Of a stretch of DNA of 64,000 bases, positions 1-14,800 are shown one piece after another. Below the pieces are notes generated by a model. The model saw only the letters and a program-made list of their open reading frames with translations, made no database searches and was not told where the DNA came from. The position numbers were made by a program, and so were the translations under genes. The stretch's first letter is position 1. Every line of letters begins with the position of its first letter. The stretch is from Taudactylus pleione (lineage: Eukaryota > Chordata > Amphibia > Anura > Myobatrachidae): the NCBI GenBank assembly GCA_031769625.1, contig JAUIMM010001409.1, positions 868,001 to 932,000 on the forward strand, read 5' to 3'.

Positions 1-3000
1 ACACACTTACACAGGCTCTGACCTTACTCAGGAATTACTGACCTCATCACACACAGTGACTACACAAGACTGAGATACCATCAGTAACATGGAGTACCAT
101 CACAGCCTCACACACACTTACACAGGCTCTGACCTTACTCAGGAATTACTAACCTCATCACACACAGTGATTACACAAGACTGAGATACCATCAGTAACA
201 TGGAGTACCATCACAGCCTCACACACACTAACACATGCTCGGACCTTACTCAGGAATTACTAACCTCATCACAGGCAGTGATTACACAAGACTGAGAAAC
301 CATCAGTAACACGGAGAACCATCACAGCCTCACACACACTTACACAAGCTCTGACCTTACTCAGGAATTACAAACCTCATCACACATAGTGACTACACAA
401 GACTGAGATACCATCAGTAACATGGAGTACCATCACATCCTCACACACATTACACAGGCTCTGACCTTACTCAGGAATTACTAACCTCATCACACGCAGT
501 GATTACACAAGACTGAGATACCATCAGTAACATGGAGTACCATCACAGCCTCACACACACTTACACAGGCTCTGACCTTACTCAGGAATTACTAACCTCA
601 TCACACGCAGTGATTAGACAAGACTGAGAAACCATCAGTAACATGGAGTACCATCGCAGCCTCACACACACTTACACAGGCTGTGACCTTACTCAGGAAT
701 TACTAACCTCATCACACACAGTGATTACACAAGACTGAGACACCATCAGTAACATGGAGTACCATCACAGCCTCACTCACACTTACACAGGCTCTGACCT
801 TAATCAGGAATTACTAACCTCATCACACACAGTGATTACACAAGACTGAGATACCATCAGTAACATGGAGTAACATCACAGCCTCACACACACTTATACA
901 GGCTCTGACCTTACTCAGAAATTACTAACCTCATCACACACAGTGATTACACAAGACTGAGAAACCATCAGTAACATGGAATACCATCACAGCCTCCACA
1001 GGCTCTGACCTTACTCAGGTATTACTAACCTCATCACACACAGTGATTACACAAGACTGAGAGACCATCAGTAACATGGAGTTCCATCACAGCCTCCACA
1101 GGCTCTGACCTTACTCAGGAATTACTAACCTCATCACACGCAGTGATTACACAAGACTGAGATAACATCAGTAACATGGAGTACCATCACAGCCTCACAC
1201 ACACTTACACAGGCTCTGACCTTACTCAGGTATTACTAACCTCATCACACACAGTGATTACACAAGACTGAGAGACCATCAGTAACATGGAGTACCATCA
1301 CAGCCTCCACAGGCTCTGACCTTACTCAGGAATTACTAACCTCATCACACGCAGTGACTACACAAGACTGAGAAACCATCAGTAACATGGAGTACCATCA
1401 CAGCCTCACACACACTTACACAGGCTCTGACCTTACTCAGGAATTACTAACCTCATGACACACAGTGACTACACAAGACTGAGAAACCATCAGTAACATG
1501 GAATACCATCACAGCCTCACACACACTTACACAGGCTCTGACCTTACTCAGGATTTACTAACCTCATCACACACAGTGATTACACAAGACTGAGATACCA
1601 TCAGTAACATGGAGTACCATCACAGCCTCACACACACTTACACAGGCTCGGACCTTACTCAGGAATTACTAACCTCATCACACACAGTGACTAGACAAGA
1701 CTGAGAAACCATCAGTAACATGGAGCCCCTTCACAACCTTACACACACTTACACAGGCTCTGACCTTACTCAGGAATTACTGACCTCATCACACACAGTG
1801 ACTACACAAGACTGAGATACCATCAGTAACATGGAGTACCATCACAGCCTCACACACACTTATACAGGCTCTGACCTTACTCAGGAATTACTAACCTCAT
1901 CACACACAGTCATTACACAAGACTGAGAAACCATCAATAACATGGAGTACCATCACATCCTCACACACACTTACACAGGCTCTGACCTTACTCAGGAATT
2001 ACTAACCTCATCACACGCAGTGATTACACAAGACTGAGACACCATCAGTAACATGGAGTATCATCACAGCCTCACTCACACTTACACAGGCTCTGACCTT
2101 AATCAGAAATTACTAACCTCATCACACACAGTGATTACACAAGACTGAGATACCATCAGTAACATGGAGTACCATCACAGCCTCACACACACTTACACAG
2201 GCTCTGACCTTACTCAGGTATTACTAACCTCATCACACACAGTGATTACACAAGACTGAGAGACCATCAGTAACATGGAGTACCATCACAGCCTCCACAG
2301 GCTCTGACCTTACTCAGGAATTACTAACCTCATCACACGCAGTGATTACACAAGACTGAGATACCATCAGTAACATGGAGTACCATCACAGCCTCACACA
2401 CACTTACACAGGCTCTGACCTTACTCAGGTATTACTAATCTCATCACACACAGTGATTACACAAGACTGAGAGACCATCAGTAACATGGAGTACCATCAC
2501 AGCCTCCACAGGCTCTGACCTTACTCAGGAATTACTAACCTCATCACACGCAGTGATTACACAAGACTGAGATACCATCAGTAACATGGAGTACCATCAC
2601 AGCCTCACACACACTTACACAGGCTCTGACCTTACTCAGGAATTACTAACCTCATCACACACAGTGACTACACAAGACTGAGAAACCATCAGTAACATGG
2701 AGTACCATCACAGCCTCACACACACTTACACAGGCTCTGACCTTACTCAGGAATTACTAACCTCATCACACACAGTGATTACACAAGACTGAGATACCAT
2801 CAGTAACATGGAGTACCATCACAGCCTCACACACACTAACACATGCTCGGACCTTACTCAGGAATTACTAACCTCATCACAGGCAGTGATTACACAAGAC
2901 TGAGAAACCATCAGTAACACGGAGAACCATCACAGCCTCACACACACTTACACAAGCTCTGACCTTACTCAGGAATTACAAACCTCATCACACATAGTGA

Positions 3001-6000
3001 CTACACAAGACTGAGATACCATCAGTAACATGGAGTACCATCACATCCTCACACACACTTACACAGGCTCTGACCTTACTCAGGAATTACTAACCTCATC
3101 ACACGCAGTGATTACACAAGACTGAGATACCATCAGTAACATGGAGTACCATCACAGCCTCACACACACTTACACAGGCTCTGACCTTACTCAGGAATTA
3201 CTAACCTCATCACACGCAGTGATTAGACAAGACTGAGAAACCATCAGTAACATGGAGTACCATCGCAGCCTCACACACACTTACACAGGCTGTGACCTTA
3301 CTCAGGAATTACTAACCTCATCACACACAGTGATTACACAAGACTGAGACACCATCAGTAACATGGAGTACCATCACAGCCTCACTCACACTTACACAGG
3401 CTCTGACCTTAATCAGGAATTACTAACCTCATCACACACAGTGATTACACAAGACTGAGATACCATCAGTAACATGGAGTAACATCACAGCCTCACACAC
3501 ACTTATACAGGCTCTGACCTTACTCAGAAATTACTAACCTCATCACACACAGTGATTACACAAGACTGAGAAACCATCAGTAACATGGAATACCATCACA
3601 GCCTCCACAGGCTCTGACCTTACTCAGGTATTACTAACCTCATCACACACAGTGATTACACAAGACTGAGAGACCATCAGTAACATGGAGTTCCATCACA
3701 GCCTCCACAGGCTCTGACCTTACTCAGGAATTACTAACCTCATCACACGCAGTGATTACACAAGACTGAGATAACATCAGTAACATGGAGTACCATCACA
3801 GCCTCACACACACTTACACAGGCTCTGACCTTACTCAGGTATTACTAACCTCATCACACACAGTGATTACACAAGACTGAGAGACCATCAGTAACATGGA
3901 GTACCATCACAGCCTCCACAGGCTCTGACCTTACTCAGGAATTACTAACCTCATCACACGCAGTGACTACACAAGACTGAGAAACCATCAGTAACATGGA
4001 GTACCATCACAGCCTCACACACACTTACACAGGCTCTGACCTTACTCAGGAATTACTAACCTCATGACACACAGTGACTACACAAGACTGAGAAACCATC
4101 AGTAACATGGAATACCATCACAGCCTCACACACACTTACACAGGCTCTGACCTTACTCAGGAATTACTAACCTCATCACACACAGTGATTACACAAGACT
4201 GAGATACCATCAGTAACATGGAGTACCATCACAGCCTCACACACACTTACACAGGCTCGGACCTTACTCAGGAATTACTAACCTCATCACACACAGTGAC
4301 TAGACAAGACTGAGAAACCATCAGTAACATGGAGCCCCTTCACAACCTTACACACACTTACACAGGCTCTGACCTTACTCAGGAATTACTGACCTCATCA
4401 CACACAGTGACTACACAAGACTGAGATACCATCAGTAACATGGAGTACCATCACAGCCTCACACACACTTACACAGGCTCTGACCTTACTCAGGAATTAC
4501 TAACCTCATCACACACAGTGATTACACAAGACTGAGATACCATCAGTAACATGGAGTACCATCACAGCCTCACACACACTAACACATGCTCGGACCTTAC
4601 TCAGGAATTACTAACCTCATCACAGGCAGTGATTACACAAGACTGAGAAACCATCAGTAACACGGAGAACCATCACAGCCTCACACACACTTACACAAGC
4701 TCTGACCTTACTCAGGAATTACAAACCTCATCACACATAGTGACTACACAAGACTGAGATACCATCAGTAACATGGAGTACCATCACATCCTCACACACA
4801 TTACACAGGCTCTGACCTTACTCAGGAATTACTAACCTCATCACACGCAGTGATTACACAAGACTGAGATACCATCAGTAACATGGAGTACCATCACAGC
4901 CTCACACACACTTACACAGGCTCTGACCTTACTCAGGAATTACTAACCTCATCACACGCAGTGATTAGACAAGACTGAGAAACCATCAGTAACATGGAGT
5001 ACCATCGCAGCCTCACACACACTTACACAGGCTGTGACCTTACTCAGGAATTACTAACCTCATCACACACAGTGATTACACAAGACTGAGACACCATCAG
5101 TAACATGGAGTACCATCACAGCCTCACTCACACTTACACAGGCTCTGACCTTAATCAGGAATTACTAACCTCATCACACACAGTGATTACACAAGACTGA
5201 GATACCATCAGTAACATGGAGTAACATCACAGCCTCACACACACTTATACAGGCTCTGACCTTACTCAGAAATTACTAACCTCATCACACACAGTGATTA
5301 CACAAGACTGAGAAACCATCAGTAACATGGAATACCATCACAGCCTCCACAGGCTCTGACCTTACTCAGGTATTACTAACCTCATCACACACAGTGATTA
5401 CACAAGACTGAGAGACCATCAGTAACATGGAGTTCCATCACAGCCTCCACAGGCTCTGACCTTACTCAGGAATTACTAACCTCATCACACGCAGTGATTA
5501 CACAAGACTGAGATAACATCAGTAACATGGAGTACCATCACAGCCTCACACACACTTACACAGGCTCTGACCTTACTCAGGTATTACTAACCTCATCACA
5601 CACAGTGATTACACAAGACTGAGAGACCATCAGTAACATGGAGTACCATCACAGCCTCCACAGGCTCTGACCTTACTCAGGAATTACTAACCTCATCACA
5701 CGCAGTGACTACACAAGACTGAGAAACCATCAGTAACATGGAGTACCATCACAGCCTCACACACACTTACACAGGCTCTGACCTTACTCAGGAATTACTA
5801 ACCTCATGACACACAGTGACTACACAAGACTGAGAAACCATCAGTAACATGGAATACCATCACAGCCTCACACACACTTACACAGGCTCTGACCTTACTC
5901 AGGAATTACTAACCTCATCACACACAGTGATTACACAAGACTGAGATACCATCAGTAACATGGAGTACCATCACAGCCTCACACACACTTACACAGGCTC

Positions 6001-6575
6001 GGACCTTACTCAGGAATTACTAACCTCATCACACACAGTGACTAGACAAGACTGAGAAACCATCAGTAACATGGAGCCCCTTCACAACCTTACACACACT
6101 TACACAGGCTCTGACCTTACTCAGGAATTACTGACCTCATCACACACAGTGACTACACAAGACTGAGATACCATCAGTAACATGGAGTACCATCACAGCC
6201 TCACACACACTTATACAGGCTCTGACCTTACTCAGGAATTACTAACCTCATCACACACAGTCATTACACAAGACTGAGAAACCATCAATAACATGGAGTA
6301 CCATCACATCCTCACACACACTTACACAGGCTCTGACCTTACTCAGGAATTACTAACCTCATCACACGCAGTGATTACACAAGACTGAGATACCATCAGT
6401 GACATGGAGTACCATCACATCCTCACACACACTTACACAGGCTCTGACCTTACTCAGGAATTACTAACCTCATCACACACAGTGATTACACAAGACTGAG
6501 ACACCATCAGTAACCTGGAGTACCATCACAGCCTCACACACACACAGGCTCTGACCTTACTCAGGAATTACTAAC
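1..6575. repeat. 111-bp satellite array with higher-order structure
   Basis: About 60 head-to-tail copies of a monomer of 111 bp; successive 'acaggctctg' landmarks fall at 11, 122 and 233. A recurrent 100-bp variant lacks 11 bp of the CA-rich segment, reading 'cagcctccacagg'. Landmarks include 'ccatcagtaacatggag' and 'ttactcaggaattact'. The array is already running at base 1, so its left end lies outside the window. The monomer matches an internal segment of the short transposon copy at 21085-21478 read on the minus strand, and the right flank (6576-6831) continues that same element in register. The array is therefore best read as an internal expansion of a transposon. No coding potential is seen. 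Confidence 0.95.
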
Positions 6576-6831
6576 TTACACGCACACTGTAAGTACACAA
6601 GCTGCGTGTGGCATTGCAGGATATAGTTTATACACGCCCCTGCTATGCCGTTCAAACGCACTGGCACGCCTGCGTTTTGCTGACCACCCCCGTCACTTTC
6701 CACAAACGGCATTTCCTTTCAATCACTCTGCGATGGGTCTGCGTAATCACTGTGATCGCAGTCCGGATCGCAGTGGCCGTTTTCGCGCGTGCGTATTAGT
6801 AGTTGCGATCCTTGCTGTATAAGGCCCTTTG
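6576..6831 (+). mobile_element. 3' part of a short non-autonomous DNA transposon hosting the 111-bp satellite
   Basis: Directly after the last satellite monomer the sequence follows the 3' half of the elements at 52977-53381 (plus strand) and 21085-21478 (minus strand). Shared landmarks in order are 'gtgtggcat', 'tttatacacgcccctgc', 'ccccgtcac', 'tcactctgcgatggg', 'gatcgcagt' and a terminal 'agttgcgatcc' followed by 'aaggccc'. The element's 5' end would lie left of the window, beyond the satellite. Its 63-codon ORF (6608-6799) is chance. Homology to the other copies is seen directly; the transposon superfamily is not determined. Confidence 0.75.
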
Positions 6832-7564
6832 TCAGTTCTCTGTGTCATTGTATTATAGCCAGAACACTTGATCACTGAGCCGCTTATCAGCTAAATGTAT
6901 ATACTGACTATATACTGATTGGAAGTCAGTGACTACCATATATACTCTATAGATCCCTGCTTTAGTTGCCCGTACATGTAATGTGTGTAGAGTATCTCAG
7001 CTGTGATCTCTTGGACCCTTACCCTGTACTCTCTGGCTCTCAGGGTTTTTACGCTAATTAAGACCGTTATGATGTAGCTTCCAGAGAACAATTTACACTT
7101 GGTCCCGGGCAGCTCTTACTTGCCGTCCTGCCATTGGATTTATGGGGTGATAAATGCTGATCACTCCTTTGTCTTATGATGTCCCTGCCAGCTCCTAAAC
7201 TGTCTCCTTGTTATTATTTATTATCCTTTATTTACTGCTACTAAACTATTCATAGAGTTGTATGGCTGCTAGGCCACCGACATTTAATTATATGGAAGTA
7301 AATCTCGGCGCTGCATAGCTGTCATTCCTACCGACCGTAACACCGTCCAAACCGGCAAATAAGCAAACACCAGTTTAACTCTTTAGTGCTCTGGAGCCGC
7401 GAGCTAAACCTGAGTTAATGCTGGACGTTAATTAAGGAGTTGTATCGGCTTCTGGTGCTCTATATTTTAACTATGTTTCCTGTCTCCTTCAGTCATTAGC
7501 CAAACGCCACAGAATGCAGCTAAGTGTAATGACATGACCCCAAGCAACTAATGCCATCATTGTA
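6832..7564. other. Unique spacer, no gene seen
   Basis: AT-moderate single-copy sequence between two tandem arrays. I see no splice-bounded ORF, no RNA gene and no clear transposon end. There is a short near-duplication ('atatactgactatatactga') around 6898-6920. Confidence 0.6.
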
Positions 7565-10500
7565 ATGCAGCAGAGTCTTTCCTCTAGGATGATGCTGCAG
7601 ATTGTCTCTGGGAGGATGATGCAGCAGAGTGTTTCCTCTAGGATGATGCTGCAGATTGTCTCTGGGAGGATGATGCAGCAGAGTGTTTCCTCTAGGATGA
7701 TGCTGCAGATTGTCTCTGGGAGGATGATGCAGCAGAGTCTTTATTCTAGGATGATACAGCAGATTGTCTCTGGGAGGATGATGCAGCAGAGTCTTTCCTC
7801 TAGGATGATGCAGCAGATTGTCTCTCGGAGGATGATGCAGCAGAGTCTTTCCTCTAGGATGGTCACTGTCAGAGTGATGCAGCAGAGTCTTTCCTCTAGG
7901 ATGATGCAGCAGATTGTCTCTGGGAGGATGATGCAGCAGAGTCTTTCCTCTAGGATGATGCTGCAGATTGTCTCTGGGAGGATGATGCAGCAGAGTCTTT
8001 CCTCTAGGATGATGCTGCAGATTGTCTCTGGGAGGATGATGCAGCAGAGTCTTTCCTCTAGGATGATGCAGCAGAGTCTTTCCTCTAGGATGATCACTGT
8101 CAGAGTGATGCAGCAGAGTCTTTCCTCTAGGATGATGCAGCAGATTGTCTCTGGAAGGATGATGCAGCAGAGTCTTTCCTCTAGGATGATGCTGCAGATT
8201 GTCTCTGGAAGGATGATGCAGCAGAGTCTTTCCTCTAGGATGATGCTGCAGATTGTCTCTGGGAGGATGATGCAGCAGATTGTCTCTGGGAGGATGATGC
8301 AGCAGAGTCTTTCCTCTAGGATGATGCTGCAGACTGTCTCTGGGAGGATGATGCAGCAGAGTATTTCCTCTAGGATGATGCTGCAGATTGTCTCTTGGAG
8401 GATGATGCTGCAGATTGTCTCTGGGAGGATGATGCAGCAGAGACTATCCTCTAGGATGATGCTGCAGATTGTCTCTGGGAGGATGATGCAGCAGAGTATT
8501 TCCTCTAGGATGATGCTGCAGATTGTCTCTGGGAGGATGATGCTGCAGATTGTCTCTGGGAGGATGATGCAGCAGAGTCTTTCCTCTAGGATGATGCAGC
8601 AGAGTCTTTCCTCTAGGATGATCACTGTCAGAGTGATGCAGCAGAGTCTTTCCTCTAGGATGATGCAGCAGATTGTCTCTGGAAGGATGATGCAGCAGAG
8701 TCTTTCCTCTAGGATGATGCTTCATATTGTCTCTGGAAGGATGATGCAGCAGAGTCTTTCCTCTAGGATGATGCTGCAGATTGTCTCTGGGAGGATGATG
8801 CAGCAGATTGTCTCTGGGAGGCTGATGCAGCAGAGTGTTTCCTCTAGGATGATGCTGCAGACTGTCTCTGGGAAGATGATGCAGCAGAGTATTTCCTCTA
8901 GGATGATGCTGCAGATTGTCTCTTGGAGGATGATGCTGCAGATTGTCTCTGGGAGGATGATGCAGCAGAGACTTTCCTCTAGGATGATGCTGCAGATTGT
9001 CTCTGGGAGGATGATGCAGCAGAGTATTTCCTCTAGGATGATGCTGCAGATTGTCTCTGGGAGGATGATGCTGCAGATTGTCTCTGGGAGGATGATACAG
9101 CAGAGTCTTTCCTCTAGAATGATGCTGCAGATTGTCTCTGGGAGGATGATGCCGCAGATTGTCTCTGGGAGGATGATGCAGCAGAGACTTTCCTCTAGGA
9201 TGATGCTGCAGATTGTCTCTGGGAGGATGATACTGCAGATTGTCTCTGGGAGGATGATGCTGCAGATTGTCTCTGGGAGGATGATGCAGCAGAGACTTTC
9301 CTCTAGGATGATGCTGCAGATTGTCTCTGGGAGGAGGATGCAGCAGAGTCTTTCCTCTAGGATGATGCTGCAGATTGTCTCTGGGAGGATGATGCAGCAG
9401 AGTCTTTCCTCTAGGATGATGCAGCAGATTGTCTCTGGGAGGATGATTCAGCAGAGTCTTTCCTCTAGAATGATGCTGCAGATTGTCTCTGAGAGGATGA
9501 TGCAGCAGAGTTTTTCTTCTAGGATGATGCTGCAGATTGTCTCTGGGAGGATGATGCTGCAGATTGTCTCTGGGAGGATGATGCAGCAGAGTCTTTCCTC
9601 TAGGATGATGCTGCAGATTGTCTCTGAGAGGATGATGCAGTAGAGTTTTTCTTCTAGGATGATGCAGCAGAGTTTTTCCTCTAGGATGAAGCCACAGATT
9701 GTCTCTTGGAGGATGATGCAGCACAGTTTTTCTTCTAGGATGATGCAGAAGAGTCTTTCCTCTAGGATGATGCTGCAGATTGTCTCTGAGAGGATGATGC
9801 AGCAGAGTTTTTCTTCTAGGATGATGCTGCAGATTGTCTCTGGGAGGATGATGCCGCAGATTGTCTCTGGGAGGATGATGCAGCAGAGTTTTTCTTCTAG
9901 GATGATGCTGCAGATTGTCTCTGGGAGGATGATGCCGCAGATTGTCTCTGGGAGGATGATGCAGCAGAGACTTTCCTCTAGGATGATACTGCAGATTGTC
10001 TCTGAAAGGATGATGCAGTAGAGTTTTTCTTCTAGGATGATGCAGCACAGTTTTTCCTCTAGGATGAAGCCGCAGATTGTCTCTTGGAGGATGATGCAGC
10101 ACAGTTTTTCTTCTAGGATGATGCAGCAGAGTCTTTCCTCTAGGATGATGCTGCAGATTGTCTCTGGGAGGATGATGCAGCAGAGTCTTTCCTCTAGAAT
10201 GATGCTGCAGATTGTCTCTGGGAGGATGATGCCGCAGATTGTCTCTGGGAGGATGATGCTGCAGATTGTCTCTGGGAGGATGATGCTGCAGATTGTCTCT
10301 GGGAGGATGATGCAGCAGAGACTATCCTCTAGGATGATGCTGCAGATTGTCTCTGGGAGGATGATGCAGCAGAGTATTTCCTCTAGGATGATGCTGCAGA
10401 TTGTCTCTGGGAGGATGATGCTGCAGATTGTCTCTGGGAGGATGATGCAGCAGAGTTTTTCCTCTAGGATGATGCAGCAGAGTCTTTCCTCTAGGATGAT

Positions 10501-13500
10501 CACTGTCAGAGTGATGCAGCAGAGTCTTTCCTCTAGGATGATGCAGCAGATTGTCTCTGGAAGGATGATGCAGCAGAGTCTTTCCTCTAGGATGATGCTG
10601 CATATTGTCTCTGGAAGGATGATGCAGCAGAGTCTTTCCTCTAGGATGATGCTGCAGATTGTCTCTGGGAGGATGATGCAGCAGATTGTCTCTGGGAGGC
10701 TGATGCAGCAGAGTGTTTCCTCTAGGATGATGCTGCAGACTGTCTCTGGGAAGATGATGCAGCAGAGTATTTCCTCTAGGATGATGCTGCAGATTGTCTC
10801 TTGGAGGATGATGCTGCAGATTGTCTCTGGGAGGATGATGCAGCAGAGACTTTCCTCTAGGATGATGCTGCAGATTGTCTCTGGGAGGATGATGCAGCAG
10901 AGTATTTCCTCTAGGATGATGCTGCAGATTGTCTCTGGGAGGATGATGCTGCAGATTGTCTCTGGGAGGATGATACAGCAGAGTCTTTCCTCTAGAATGA
11001 TGCTGCAGATTGTCTCTGGGAGGATGATGCCGCAGATTGTCTCTGGGAGGATGATGCAGCAGAGACTTTCCTCTAGGATGATGCTGCAGATTGTCTCTGG
11101 GAGGATGATACTGCAGATTGTCTCTGGGAGGATGATGCTGCAGATTGTCTCTGGGAGGATGATGCAGCAGAGACTTTCCTCTAGGATGATGCTGCAGATT
11201 GTCTCTGGGAGGATGATGCAGCAGAGTCTTTCCTCTAAGATGATGCTGCAGATTGTCTCTGGGAGGATGATGCAGCAGAGTCTTTCCTCTAGGATGATGC
11301 AGCAGATTGTCTCTGGGAGGATGATTCAGCAGACTCTTTCCTCTAGAATGATGCTGCAGATTGTCTCTGAGAGGATGATGCAGCAGAGTTTTTCTTCTAG
11401 GATGATGCTGCAGATTGTCTCTGGGAGGATGATGCCGCAGATTGTCTCTGGGAGGATGATGCAGCAGAGACTTTCCTCTAGGATGATGCTGCAGATTGTC
11501 TCTGGGAGGATGATGCAGCAGAGTTTTTCTTCTAGGATGATGCTGCAGATTGTCTCTGGGAGGATGATGCTGCAGATTGTCTCTGGGAGGATGATGCAGC
11601 AGAGTCTTTCCTCTAGGATGATACTGCAGATTGTCTCTGAAAGGATGATGCAGTAGAGTTTTTCTTCTAGGATGATGCAGCACAGTTTTTCCTCTAGGAT
11701 GAAGCCGCAGATTGTCTCTTGGAGGATGATGCAGCACAGTTTTTCTTCTAGGATGATGCAGCAGAGTCTTTCCTCTAGGATGATGCTGCAGATTGTCTCT
11801 GGGAGGATGATGCAGCAGAGTCTTTCCTCTAGAATGATGCTGCAGATTGTCTCTGGGAGGATGATGCCGCAGATTGTCTCTGGGAGGATGATGCTGCAGA
11901 TTGTCTCTGGGAGGATGATGCTGCAGATTGTCTCTTGGAGGATGATGCAGCAGAGACTTTCCTCTAGGATGATGCTGCATATTGTCTCTGGGAGGGTGAT
12001 GCAGCAGAGTCTTTCCTCTAGGATGATGCTGCAGATTGTCTCTGGGAGGATGATGCAGCAGAGTCTTTCCTCTAGGATGATGCAGCAGATTGTCTCTGGG
12101 AGGATGATTCAGCAGACTCTTTCCTCTAGGATGATGCTGCAGATTGTCTCTGGGAGGATGATGCAGCAGAGTCTTTCCTCTAGGATGATGCAGCAGAGTC
12201 TTTCCTCTAGGATGATCACTGTCAGAGTGATGCAGCAGAGTCTTTCCTCTAGGATGATGCAGGAGATTGTCTCTGGAAGGATGATGCAGCAGAGTCTTTC
12301 CTCTAGGATGATGCTGCAGATTGTCTCTGGAAGGATGATGCAGCAGAGTCTTTCCTCTAGGATGATGCTGCAGATTGTCTCTTGGAGGATGATGCAGCAG
12401 ATTGTCTCTGGGAGGATGATGCAGCAGAGACTTTCCTCTAGGATGATGCTGCAGACTGTCTCTGGGAGGATGATGCAGAAGAGTATTTCCTCTAGGATGA
12501 TGCTGCAGATTGTCTCTTGGAGGATGATGCTGCAGATTGTCTCTGGGAGGATGATTCAGCAGAGTCTTTCCTCTAGAATGATGCTGCAGATTGTCTCTGA
12601 GAGGATGATGCTGCAGATTGTCTCTGGGAGGATGATGCAGCAGAGTCTTTCCTCTAGGATGATGCAGCAGAGTCTTTCCTCTAGGATGATCACTGTCAGA
12701 GTGATGCAGCAGAGTCTTTCCTCTAGGATGATGCAGCAGATTGTCTCTGGAAGGATGATGCAGCCGAGTCTTTCCTCTAGGATGATGCTGCAGATTGTCT
12801 CTGGAAGGATGATGCAGCAGAGTCTTTCCTCTAGGATGATGCTGCAGATTGTCTCTTGGAGGATGATGCAGCAGATTGTCTCTGGGAGGATGATGCAGCA
12901 GAGACTTTCCTCTAGGATGATGCTGCAGACTGTCTCTGGGAGGATGATGCAGAAGAGTATTTCCTCTAGGATGATGCTGCAGATTGTCTCTTGGAGGATG
13001 ATGCTGCAGATTGTCTCTGGGAAGATGATGCAGCAGAGACTTTCCTCTAGGATGATGCTGCAGATTGTCTCTAGGAGGATGATGCAGCAGAGTATTTCCT
13101 CTAGGATGATGCTGCAGATTGTCTCTGGGAGGATGATGCTGCAGATTGTCTCTGGGAGGATGATGCAGCAGAGTCTTTCCTCTAGAATGATGCTGCAGAT
13201 TGTCTCTGGGAGGATGATGCCGCAGATTGTCTCTGGGAGGATGATGCAGTAGAGACTTTCCTCTAGGATGATGCTGCAGATTGTCTCTGGGAGGATGATG
13301 CTGCAGATTGTCTCTGGGAGGATGATGCAGAAGAGTATTTCCTCTAGGATGATGCTGCAGATTGTCTCTTGGAGGATGATGCTGCAGATTGTCTCTGGGA
13401 GGATGATGCCGCAGATTGTCTCTGGGAGGATGATGCAGCAGAGACTTTCCTCTAGGATGATGCTGCAGATTGTCTCTGGGAGGATGATGCTGCAGATTGT

Positions 13501-14800
13501 CTCTGGGAGGATGATGCTGCAGATTGTCTCTGGGAGGATGATGCAGCAGAGACTTTCCTCTAGGATGATGCTGCAGATTGTCTCTGGGAGGATGATGCAG
13601 CAGAGTCTTTCCTCTAGGATGATGCTGCAGATTGTCTCTGGGAGGATGATGCAGCAGAGTCTTTCCTCTAGGATGATGCAGCAGATTGTCTCTGGGAGGA
13701 TGATTCAGCAGACTCTTTCCTCTAGAATGATGCTGCAGATTGTCTCTGAGAGTATGATGCAGCAGAGTTTTTCTTCTAGGATGATGCTGCAGATTGTCTC
13801 TGGGAGGATGATGCTGCAGATTGTCTCTGGGAGGATGATGCAGCAGAGTCTTTCCTCTAGGATGATGCTGCAGATTGTCTCTGAGAGGATGATGCAGTAG
13901 AGTTTTTCTTCTAGGATGATGCAGCAAAGTTTTTCCTCTAGGATGAAGCCGCAGATTGTCTCTTGGAGGATGATGCAGCACAGTTTTTCTTCTAGGATGA
14001 TGCAGCAGAGTCTTTCCTCTAGGATGATGCTGCAGATTGTCTCTGAGAGGATGATGCAGCAGAGTTTTTCTTCTAGGATGATGCAGCAGAGTCTTTCCTC
14101 TAGGATGATGCTGCAGATTGTCTCTGAGAGGATGATGCAGCAGAGTTTTTCTTCTAGGATGATGCAGCAGAGTTTTTCCTCTAGGATGAAGCCGCAGATT
14201 GTCTCTTGGAGGATGATGCAGCACAGTTTTTCTTCTAGAATGATGCAGCAGAGTCTTTCCTCTAGGATGATGCAGCAGAGTCTTTCCTCTAGGATGATGC
14301 AGCAGAGTCTTTCCTCTAGGATGATGCTGCAGATTGTCTCTGGGAGGATGATTCAGCAGAGTCTTTCCTCTAGGATGATGCTGCAGATTGTCTCTGGGAG
14401 GATGATGCAGCAGAGTTTTTCTTCTAGGATGATGCTGCAGATTGTCTCTGGGAGGATGATGCTGCAGATTGTCTCTGGGAGGATCATGCTGAAGATTGTC
14501 TCTGGGAGGATGATGCAGCAGAGTTTTTCTTCTAGGATGATGCAGCAGAGTCTTTCCTCTAGGGTGATGCCGCAGATTGTCTCTTGGAGGATGATGCAGC
14601 AGAGGTTTTCCTCTAGGATGATGCCGCAGATTGTCTCTTGGAGGATGATGCAGCAGAGTTTTTCTTCTAGGATGATGCAGCAGAGTCTTTCCTCTCGGAT
14701 GATGCCGCAGAGTCTTTCCTCTAGGATGATGCTGCAGATTGTCTCTGGGAGGATGATGCAGCAGGGTTTTTCTTCTACGATGATGCCGCAGCACAATCAC
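7565..14800. repeat. 27-bp minisatellite, two alternating unit types
   Basis: About 265 units of exactly 27 bp in two main flavours. Type A contains 'cagcagagtctttcctctag' and type B contains 'ctgcagattgtctctgggag', each preceded by 'gatgat'. A third, shorter variant, 'gatcactgtcagagtg', occurs at six sites (about 7860, 8092, 8621, 10499, 12215 and 12689). Because 27 is nine codons, single frames stay open for very long stretches: 692 codons on plus (7565-9643) and 1,511 codons on minus (10322-14857). The translations are pure 9-residue periodic strings (MMQQSLSSR/MMLQIVSGR on plus). These are almost certainly not genes: both strands are open, unit variants are not biased to synonymous changes, and no flanking exon structure is seen. 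Confidence 0.95.

Noticed and set aside
7565..14800. CRISPR array
   Set aside because: Units are contiguous without unique spacers and the DNA is eukaryotic in character.
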